Positions 5,840 through 11,899 of a stretch of DNA of 12,927 nt are shown here, in pieces. The translations under genes and the position numbers were made by a program. The first letter of the stretch is position 1. Every line of letters starts with the position of its first letter. The stretch comes from Claveliimonas stercoravium (lineage in GTDB: Bacteria > Bacillota > Clostridia > Lachnospirales > Lachnospiraceae): contig DWZW01000043.1 of NCBI GenBank assembly GCA_019117345.1, forward strand, positions 1 through 12,927. Direction: 5' to 3'. The notes beneath the pieces were generated by a model. It was given only the letters and a program-made list of their open reading frames with translations, made no database searches and was not told where the DNA came from.

Positions 5840-6988
5840 CTATTCCTCATCCCGCGCAAGCTCCCGGACGGCTCTTATGGCCGTCTCTACCTCCTCATCC
5901 GTGGTGTAGTGGGAAAAGCTGAACCTTACCGCCCCCTGCTCCACCGTTCCCAGGGCCTGGTGCATCAGAGGCGCACAGTGGGCTCCGGGTCTTGTGGAAA
6001 TTCCATATTCTGTAAGAAGTTCATCGCCAACTTCTGAGGAGTCATAGTCACCGATATTGAGGGAGACAATGGGACATCTCTCCCCTCCGGAAAAATCTCC
6101 GTACACAGTAATGCCGGGAATATCTTTTACTCCATGGTAGAAATCCCACATGCATTCCTGCTCTCTTCTGCGGATCTTGTCCATGCCGGTCCGCTCGATA
6201 TACTCCACGGCCGCGTGGAGTCCCGCTATGCCGTGTCCGTTCATGGTACCCGCCTCCAGAGCTGTCGGCATCTGGGAGGGATGGGTCCTGCTGTAGGTCT
6301 GGACGCCGCTGCCGCCGCTCTTTAAAGGCCGCACTTTGACGCCCTCCCTCACGTACATGCCACCTGTCCCCTGGGGGCCAAGGAGGCCCTTGTGGCCTGT
6401 AAAGCAGAGGATGTCTATGTGCATCTTCTCCACATCGATAGGAAACACGCCTGCCGTCTGGGAGGCGTCCACAATAAAGAGCAGGCCGTGCCCCGAGGCA
6501 ATCTCCCCTACTCTCTCAATGTCCACCAGATTGCCTGTCAGGTTGGACCCATGCGTACATACAATGGCCTTCGTCTCCGGACAGATGGCTTTCTCAATAT
6601 CATCATACTCAATGCATCCCTTTTTATCGCTTTCCACGATGGTCAGGCGGACGCCCCTCTCCTCCATCTCATACAGAGGCCTCAGCACGGAATTGTGCTC
6701 CAGCATAGTGGTGATCACATGGTCTCCGGGATCCAGGACTCCCTTTATAGCTGTGTTCAGACTCTCTGTGGAATTGCTGGTGAAAACCAGCTGGCGGGGG
6801 TCCTTTCCCCCAAAAAAGTGACAGAGCTTCTCTCTCGTGTCATATATAGTCCTCGATGCTTCCAGAGAAGCCGAGTGGGCTCCCCTGCCGGCGTTTCCCA
6901 TGGACTGCATGGCTGTCACCACCGCCCGGATCACTTCCTCCGGCTTCTGCATCGTCGTTGCCGCGTTATCCAGATAGATCATTTTCAT
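5840..6988 (-). CDS. Cysteine desulfurase-like class V aminotransferase, selenium operon type
   Basis: A PLP enzyme of the NifS/SufS (aminotransferase class V) group, expected to release sulfur from cysteine or selenium from selenocysteine as an enzyme-bound per(thio/seleno)sulfide. The 382 residues show IYLDNAATT near the start, LEHNS with H98, VDASQT with D174, the PLP lysine K200 in FTGHKGLLGPQGTGG, and the catalytic cysteine C338 in RPGAHCAP. The frame opens at ATG 6988, but GGGGGA is only about 2 bases upstream. A second ATG at 6982 has proper 7-8-base spacing from those Gs and may be the true start, giving 380 residues. It heads the operon with yedE, tusA-like and DUF3343, which favours a selenium role. 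Substrate preference cannot be read from the sequence. Confidence 0.9.
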   Translation of the reverse strand: MKMIYLDNAATTMQKPEEVIRAVVTAMQSMGNAGRGAHSASLEASRTIYDTREKLCHFFGGKDPRQLVFTSNSTESLNTAIKGVLDPGDHVITTMLEHNSVLRPLYEMEERGVRLTIVESDKKGCIEYDDIEKAICPETKAIVCTHGSNLTGNLVDIERVGEIASGHGLLFIVDASQTAGVFPIDVEKMHIDILCFTGHKGLLGPQGTGGMYVREGVKVRPLKSGGSGVQTYSRTHPSQMPTALEAGTMNGHGIAGLHAAVEYIERTGMDKIRRREQECMWDFYHGVKDIPGITVYGDFSGGERCPIVSLNIGDYDSSEVGDELLTEYGISTRPGAHCAPLMHQALGTVEQGAVRFSFSHYTTDEEVETAIRAVRELARDEE

Positions 6989-7018
6989 TCCCCCAATCTG
7001 TCTTCTGGCTTCCTTCTT

Positions 7019-7056
7019 AGTATACTTCCCCTTATGTCTTTACGTCTAATCGTTAA
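7019..7056 (-). promoter_or_regulatory. Putative activator-dependent promoter of the csd-yedE operon, with shared 13-mer
   Basis: On the minus strand a good -10 TATACT (7024-7019) lies 30 bases upstream of the csd ATG. The -35 position at 17-base spacing is AGACGT, a poor match, as in activated promoters. Immediately upstream is TTAACGATTAGAC (7056-7044), the complement of the 13-mer found exactly at 2204-2216. The predicted start site is near 7012, which puts the palindrome at 7066-7080 at about -61, close to the usual LysR-family recognition position. Confidence 0.45.
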
Positions 7057-7065
7057 AATCAATAT

Positions 7066-7080
7066 ATAGATTTTATTTAT
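7066..7080. promoter_or_regulatory. Putative operator, copy 3 (csd-yedE leader)
   Basis: ATAGATTTTATTTAT is the third copy of the ATARATTTTATYTAT motif, one base from the perfect palindrome at 2298-2312. It is centred about 61 bases upstream of the predicted transcription start of the selenium operon and fits a T-N11-A LysR-type box. Confidence 0.45.
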
Positions 7081-7089
7081 TTGCATTTC

Positions 7090-7191
7090 CTATAAATCAC
7101 ACAGCCCTACTGCCTCAATATCGCTCTCCGCAGGGAAACGCCCTGTAGCCTTCCATTCTGATCGAAGGACATCATACGCCGCCTCATTCAT
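7090..7191 (-). CDS. Short open frame of 33 residues, unknown
   Basis: An ATG-initiated frame of 33 residues (MNEAAYDVLRSEWK at the start, ending EAVGLCDL) closes with TAG. Its composition is protein-like rather than low-complexity. It lacks a clear ribosome binding site (AAAAATACA precedes the ATG) and it lies upstream of the selenium-operon promoter elements. It could be a degraded C-terminus of a lost gene, a small protein, or chance. I do not recognise a family. Confidence 0.2.
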   Translation of the reverse strand: MNEAAYDVLRSEWKATGRFPAESDIEAVGLCDL

Positions 7192-7212
7192 TGTATTTTT
7201 CTATCACTATGA

Positions 7213-7425
7213 TATTTTATCAAAATTACCAATTGGACACCCCTCTCTTCCTTGACCAGCCTCACTTATCTGAGTGTAGAGAGTAACTACCTGACAGATA
7301 TTTCTTTTCTTGAGCCATTAGCTGATAGCGGCAATCTGAAAACAATACTCGTAAGAGCAAACGCCATCACAGATTTCAGTCCGCTCAACGATCTGCTCTA
7401 TAGGGAATACTCACAATGTACCCAA
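7213..7425 (+). pseudogene. Leucine-rich-repeat fragment, N-terminal remnant of a surface protein
   Basis: The open frame from 7213 (after a TGA at 7210) reads ITNWTPLSSLTSLTYLSVES, then NYLTDISFLEPLADSGNL and NAITDFSPLNDLL, that is, about two to three internalin-type leucine-rich repeats of 22 residues or so. There is no credible start codon (the first candidate is a TTG at 7252 inside a repeat), no ribosome binding site and no signal peptide, so the 5' part of the gene is gone. The frame leaves coding sense near 7415 and continues out of phase until a stop at about 7581. The next frame picks up the protein at 7416. One missing A in caatg at 7414-7418 would restore ...EYSQ joined to MYPNGMPGF.... 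This indicates a decayed gene. Confidence 0.7.
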
Positions 7426-8993
7426 ATGGCATGCCTGGTTTTGAAGGTCCCGAAAGCACAGATATCATGGTCGGCACCAACAACCAAAGCCCCTGGGACG
7501 ACACTCTCGAGGTCAGCGCTCCGGCCTCCGGTGGCGAAATACGCATCTCTCTCCCTGAGATTAAAGGCTTTGAACAGGTAGAAGAATACTATGCCCCTTT
7601 CATGTCCATATTGGAGATGGACACGCTAAAGCAGCTTAGTCTGGAGACAGGTGACGATGATATCCACATTTCTTATGACGACAACACAAACGAAGCCGTC
7701 TTTGAATTCCCGCAAAACATCGTCGGCTCAAGCAAAGATATAAATACCCAGCTCCTTCTCGGCATTTACGGCACAGATTTTGAAGCCCAGTTTCCCATAC
7801 ATATTTCTCAGCCCGCACGCCTGAGCGCAACTTTAAATGTCGAAAACGGGGCAAAAAACCTCCTTTTTATCAACTCGCAAGGGGAGGACCGCATCTCTTC
7901 TGACTATGTGACCGGCACTGTACTTAATGCAGACGGAACCCCCTGCGCTCTGGAAGATGTACAGATCGCTTTTGAGGGAACATGCGAATTTATGAACAGA
8001 TACTCTCAGGATATGTTTTCCGCAAAGGATATCCAGATCAGTGGAAACACTTTCCGTTTTCGAGTCGCCCAGGATCGGACAAAAGGCTTTGACAGCAACT
8101 TCCTGCTCAATCCCACAATAACTCTCCGCCTGTCCGGAGATAATACCGACTACACGCTGGAAAGAGGCGCCCTCAAGATCCACAATGTCTATGTATCCAG
8201 CGAAAGGCCGGTTATCCCGAAGACAGGATTGAGCTTTGATGTCTCCTCTGCAAAGGGCGGCTCTTATACATCGGATATATTTACTTTGGGATTTCCTTCA
8301 ACACAGCGTACCATACAGTCCGCTACCGTGATCGCCGAGGACGGATCCAGGCTTACCCCCGCACTAACAGAAGACGGAACAGGGCTTACAATAACCGTAT
8401 CAGACAAAGAAGCTTTGAAAAAAAACTATACCATCTCACTGTCTTTCTACCCCCTGACAGACGACATATGGGATGCTCCTGTTGAATTGTCTTTTCAGCC
8501 AAAACTTATATACAGTGCCGTTAATCCTGCTATAGAGTCCCAGCTCTCCCTTTCTCCCCTGAGCTTGAAAGCCGGAGAAGCAACAAATCTGACATTAACG
8601 TATCAGAATACATCCTGCTCATCTTTCACGGCTGTTTCGCAAAATCCGGAATTTCTCGACATTTCCGGCACTGAGGCAAAAGGTTTAAAACCAGGCACTG
8701 TCGACATCCATATTTCAGACATAACCATTCCCTATCCAGTGGATGGCGAAATAATGGACGTCTCTTATCTGCCCGGCAGAACGTTCACGGCCGTCATCCG
8801 AGGGGAGAGCTCTTCTGAAAGTAATACAGGCCAGACGCCTGGGACTCCGGCATCCTCCGGCGGCACCGACACTGCTGATGCCCAAACCGTTCCCCGGACA
8901 GGTGACACCCACATAGTTATCTGCTGGCTGTTCATTGCTTTGCTTGCTTCACTGGGAACAGCTGTTACAGCAAAGAAAAAATATTCTGAATAG
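7416..8993 (+). CDS. Sortase-anchored cell surface protein, C-terminal part of a frameshifted gene
   Basis: The 525-residue frame continues the leucine-rich-repeat fragment upstream in another phase. It is rich in beta-prone, Ser/Thr/Asp-containing segments resembling tandem Ig-like adhesin domains, including one near SLSPLSLKAGEATNLTLTYQ that resembles a bacterial Ig-like fold. A Ser/Gly/Thr-rich linker (about 470-491) leads to a cell-wall sorting signal at 492-525: VPRTGD (an LPxTG variant), a hydrophobic span of about 20 residues, and the basic tail KKKYSE. The ATG at 7416 has no good ribosome binding site and there is no signal peptide, so in this form it could not be exported. It is probably a pseudogene, though the long intact frame suggests recent decay. 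Codon use is more AT-rich than that of the flanking sel genes, and it is followed by a strong terminator. Confidence 0.65.
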   Translation: MYPNGMPGFEGPESTDIMVGTNNQSPWDDTLEVSAPASGGEIRISLPEIKGFEQVEEYYAPFMSILEMDTLKQLSLETGDDDIHISYDDNTNEAVFEFPQNIVGSSKDINTQLLLGIYGTDFEAQFPIHISQPARLSATLNVENGAKNLLFINSQGEDRISSDYVTGTVLNADGTPCALEDVQIAFEGTCEFMNRYSQDMFSAKDIQISGNTFRFRVAQDRTKGFDSNFLLNPTITLRLSGDNTDYTLERGALKIHNVYVSSERPVIPKTGLSFDVSSAKGGSYTSDIFTLGFPSTQRTIQSATVIAEDGSRLTPALTEDGTGLTITVSDKEALKKNYTISLSFYPLTDDIWDAPVELSFQPKLIYSAVNPAIESQLSLSPLSLKAGEATNLTLTYQNTSCSSFTAVSQNPEFLDISGTEAKGLKPGTVDIHISDITIPYPVDGEIMDVSYLPGRTFTAVIRGESSSESNTGQTPGTPASSGGTDTADAQTVPRTGDTHIVICWLFIALLASLGTAVTAKKKYSE

Positions 8994-9007
8994 CTTCCTG
9001 ACATGTC

Positions 9008-9044
9008 AGGGCCCCGCACAAAAACCAGTGCGAGGCCCTTTTTT
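9008..9044 (+). terminator. Intrinsic terminator after the surface-protein gene
   Basis: AGGGCCCCGCAC (9008-9019) pairs with GTGCGAGGCCCT (9028-9039), with one C/A mismatch, around an 8-base loop, followed by six Ts (9039-9044). A 14-bp palindrome, CCTGACATGTCAGG (8997-9010), abuts its left side. It has no T-run on the minus strand, so it is not an efficient terminator for the convergent lysR transcript. Confidence 0.8.
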
Positions 9045-9083
9045 ACGTAATTTGCTATGTTGACCAAAGTTTGCTCCAGAAAC

Positions 9084-9986
9084 TTATTTAATGTCGTAGA
9101 TCTCCTTCACCGTCTTTATAAACCGCTGTGCTGACCTGGTCAGAGGATGGTTCTTATTGTACACAAGGTTCAGGTCTCTTCCCTCGTCCGCCTCGGGAAT
9201 GGGGAACTCCAGCACCCGGCCGCTCTCCACCTCGTTCTTGGCCGCCAGCCTGGACAGTATGGAGATGCCCATGCCCTGGATGACCGATTTCTTTATGGTC
9301 TCCTGGTTGGCGATGCTGGCGATGATGCGCAGACGCTCCGTCCGTATCCCCAGGTGGCGAAGCTGCTTTTCCGCCTCCTTGCGGGTGCCGGACCCCTCCT
9401 CCCGCATGATGACGCTCTCTTCCTGTATCCAGGAGATATCGCCGCCCATCCTCTTGTACTCCTGGTATTTCTCCGTGTTCGGGGTGATGACCACAAGCTG
9501 ATCCTTATAGAAGGGAATGTACTTGCAGAATTTTTTCTCCAGCACAGTCCCGGTGAATCCTATGTCCACAGACCCCTCCGCCACCTGCTCCGCCACCTGG
9601 GCGCTGTCCGACTCCAGGATCCTGAGCTGTTCGCCGGGATGCTTCTCGTTAAATCTGGTCAGGATATCGGGGAGAAGATACTGCGCGGGAATGGTGGAGG
9701 CTGCGATCGTGACACACTTTGCCTCCTCCTCGTGTCTGCCGAACTCTTCTTTTATCTTTTCTGTCAGATCCAGGATCTGGCGCGCGTAGGTGTACAGCTT
9801 CTTCCCCTCAGGGGAGAGGTCCACCTCTTTTGTATTGCGCACAAAGACCCTTGTATCCAGTTCCTTTTCCAGGGATGCGATATGAGCGCTGATAGTAGGC
9901 TGTGTCAGAAACAGCTTCTTTGCCGCTTTCGAGAAGCTGCCGGACTGCGCCACCTCCACAAACGCCTCCAATTGTTTTAAATTCAT
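9084..9986 (-). CDS. LysR-family transcriptional regulator, selenium metabolism-associated type
   Basis: A 300-residue LysR-type regulator. The winged helix-turn-helix is at the N-terminus: MNLKQLEAFVEVAQSGSFSK, then AAKKLFLTQPTISAHIASLE (21-40), the recognition helix. A linker helix (about 60-88) and an effector-binding domain of about 90-295 follow. A LysR subgroup is known to be linked to selenium genes, and its placement directly after selA-selB fits that group. The start ATG overlaps the selB stop (TGATG at 9988-9984), so it is translationally coupled and made with the Sec machinery rather than divergently from a target, which is unusual for LysR proteins. The effector is unknown; a selenium or sulfur compound is plausible. 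The repeated T-N11-A palindromes in this window are candidate targets. Confidence 0.9.
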   Translation of the reverse strand: MNLKQLEAFVEVAQSGSFSKAAKKLFLTQPTISAHIASLEKELDTRVFVRNTKEVDLSPEGKKLYTYARQILDLTEKIKEEFGRHEEEAKCVTIAASTIPAQYLLPDILTRFNEKHPGEQLRILESDSAQVAEQVAEGSVDIGFTGTVLEKKFCKYIPFYKDQLVVITPNTEKYQEYKRMGGDISWIQEESVIMREEGSGTRKEAEKQLRHLGIRTERLRIIASIANQETIKKSVIQGMGISILSRLAAKNEVESGRVLEFPIPEADEGRDLNLVYNKNHPLTRSAQRFIKTVKEIYDIK

Positions 9987-11899
9987 CAGTATGCTACCCT
10001 TTCACTTTCCGCGCCCGTCTTCCTTGTGACCTTGACAGTGTCCATGTACTCCAGGATCGGCTTGGCGCTCTTCCTGCTTGTGTGGAACATGTCGCGGACC
10101 TGGGCGATGGTGATCACAGGCTCCTCCTTCAGTTTTTCCCGTATTTTCTCTTTTGCCTGCTCCATGTAGGATGACAGGGTGTACATCTCCTCTGTCACCT
10201 TCACGACCTGCTTTTCCTCCAGAAGGATATTCAGGATATCGTCCTCCACCTCCTGGCTCACTCCCTTTACAGGTATCTCTCCGTACCGCACAAAGTCAAA
10301 CCCGGCCTTCTCCATAGCCTCCAGGAGAGCTCCGGACACCTGCTGGTAGAGACTGTCTTTGCGGACCTGATAGTCCGGCGTGCAGAGGAATTCCTCCACT
10401 CTCCTGACAGCCTGCTCATCCTCCAGCCGGCTGATGTACAGGTCGAATACGTTGGGCTTTATCTTCGGGAAAAGCGCCGTGTGGATCTGCGCTTTCTTCA
10501 TACCGTAGCGGTAGGGATATTTCTTCTCGTAATCCGCAAGGTCTCCCAGGATCCGCTCTCTGGCACGAGCCGCGGCCTGCCTGTGCCACACATAGGTGTC
10601 TTTCCTCATGGGAAATACCAGGACAGTCCCCTCCTTTTCCAGCTCCTCCACATCCCGGGTAACCTCATCTGCGGTGAGGGCTGTCAGCTTGGACAGCTCC
10701 GCCAGGGTGATCATGGTTTCCCCGTGGGAGCGCACGTGCATCTCCACTACATCCGCCGTAGAGCCGGACTCCTTCCTCTCCAGGTCCTCGATGACCTGCT
10801 GCTGGAAGCGCCGATGGACAGCCGGATTGGGTTCCAGGATCACGCCGCCTCCGATAGTCTCCATAGGCGAATAGAAACGGACAACGAATTTGTCCCCCTT
10901 CTTTACGGCAATCTCCTCCTCCAGCCGAAGCTGCACGTATCCGTCCTCTCCCGGCCCGATCTCCTCCCTGTCCAGCAGGACCGCGCGGCAGAGGATCTCG
11001 CTTGTGCCGGTAAAGAGATGGAGGCGCGCATGGTTGGTCAGCACCCGCATGGAGGAGTCCAGGATGCGCATCTTTACATCCAAAAGATCCGTGTTCTTCA
11101 TACTGTCAGGCGGCGCCAGGACACAGCCTCTCCTGATCTCCCTCTTTTTGATATTGGACAGATTGATCGCCACCCTCTGTCCCGCATAGCACTTGTCCAC
11201 GTCCTCGCCGTGAACCTGTATGCTGCGGATCTTGCTGGTCTTCCCGATGGGGTACATCTCCAGCGTGTCTTCCTTTGTGATCGTGCCGCTGAGCAGGGTT
11301 CCTGTGATGATGGTGCCAAAACCGGAGAGGGAGAAAGCCCTGTCAATGGGCAGACGGGGGATTGTGGAGGTGTCCTTTTCCTCCACCTCTTCCTCCGACA
11401 TTCTCTGGATCACCTCCACCAGATGGGGCAGGCCCTCTCCCGTGGCCGCGGACACCCGCACCACTGGCGCCTTCTCCAGGAAGGTTCCTGCCAGCTCCTC
11501 TTTGATCTCTTCCTCCACAAGCTCCAGCCAGTCCTCCTCCACCAGGTCGCATTTGTTCAGGACGATGATACTCTTCTCAATACCCAGCAGATTCAGGATG
11601 TCCATGTGCTCCCGGGTCTGGGGCATGATGCCCTCGTCCGCAGCCACCACAAGGAGAACCAGGTCCATGCCCACCACGCCGGCCACCATGTTGTTGATGA
11701 ACTTCTCATGGCCGGGCACGTCGATGATGCCCGCCCGGTCTCCCCCGGGCAGGTCAAACCAGGTGAAGCCAAGGTCAATGGTGATCCCCCGGCGCTGCTC
11801 CTCCTCCCACCGGTCCGTGTTCCTCCCGGTAAGAGCCTTGATGAGCGTGGTCTTGCCGTGGTCGATGTGGCCCGCTGTTCCGATGATAATATGCTTCAC
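9986..11899 (-). CDS. selB: Selenocysteine-specific translation elongation factor SelB
   Basis: SelB is the GTPase that carries Sec-tRNA-Sec to the ribosome at UGA codons marked by a SECIS hairpin in the mRNA. The 637 residues begin with an EF-Tu-like G domain: GTAGHIDHGKTTL (8-19), RGITID (37-42), DVPGHE (60-65) and NKCD (115-118). Beta-barrel domains II-III follow to about residue 345, and the last roughly 270 residues are the winged-helix repeats that read SECIS. The length is normal for the family. The start codon is GTG (11899-11897), overlapping the selA stop in GTGA; the stop overlaps the lysR start. The chain selA-selB-lysR is therefore one transcription unit. Confidence 0.97.
   Translation of the reverse strand: MKHIIIGTAGHIDHGKTTLIKALTGRNTDRWEEEQRRGITIDLGFTWFDLPGGDRAGIIDVPGHEKFINNMVAGVVGMDLVLLVVAADEGIMPQTREHMDILNLLGIEKSIIVLNKCDLVEEDWLELVEEEIKEELAGTFLEKAPVVRVSAATGEGLPHLVEVIQRMSEEEVEEKDTSTIPRLPIDRAFSLSGFGTIITGTLLSGTITKEDTLEMYPIGKTSKIRSIQVHGEDVDKCYAGQRVAINLSNIKKREIRRGCVLAPPDSMKNTDLLDVKMRILDSSMRVLTNHARLHLFTGTSEILCRAVLLDREEIGPGEDGYVQLRLEEEIAVKKGDKFVVRFYSPMETIGGGVILEPNPAVHRRFQQQVIEDLERKESGSTADVVEMHVRSHGETMITLAELSKLTALTADEVTRDVEELEKEGTVLVFPMRKDTYVWHRQAAARARERILGDLADYEKKYPYRYGMKKAQIHTALFPKIKPNVFDLYISRLEDEQAVRRVEEFLCTPDYQVRKDSLYQQVSGALLEAMEKAGFDFVRYGEIPVKGVSQEVEDDILNILLEEKQVVKVTEEMYTLSSYMEQAKEKIREKLKEEPVITIAQVRDMFHTSRKSAKPILEYMDTVKVTRKTGAESERVAY

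Larger units (their letters stand above)
6989..7212. other. Leader region of the selenium operon
   Basis: This AT-rich stretch lies between the csd-like gene and the decayed surface protein. It holds a likely -10 element, one copy each of the two shared motifs, and a short minus-strand open frame of 33 codons. No plus-strand promoter for the surface-protein remnant is evident. The left end of that remnant, near 7213, probably marks an old deletion or recombination point. Confidence 0.5.

Noticed and set aside
9147..9980. Plus-strand frame of 277 codons opposite lysR
   Set aside because: Antisense to the LysR gene, whose helix-turn-helix and effector domain are unambiguous; no ribosome binding site or recognisable motif.
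9986..11898. TGA stops of selA and selB as possible Sec codons
   Set aside because: Both sit in overlap junctions (GTGA, TGATG) with the next start codon, and both proteins end at normal family positions.
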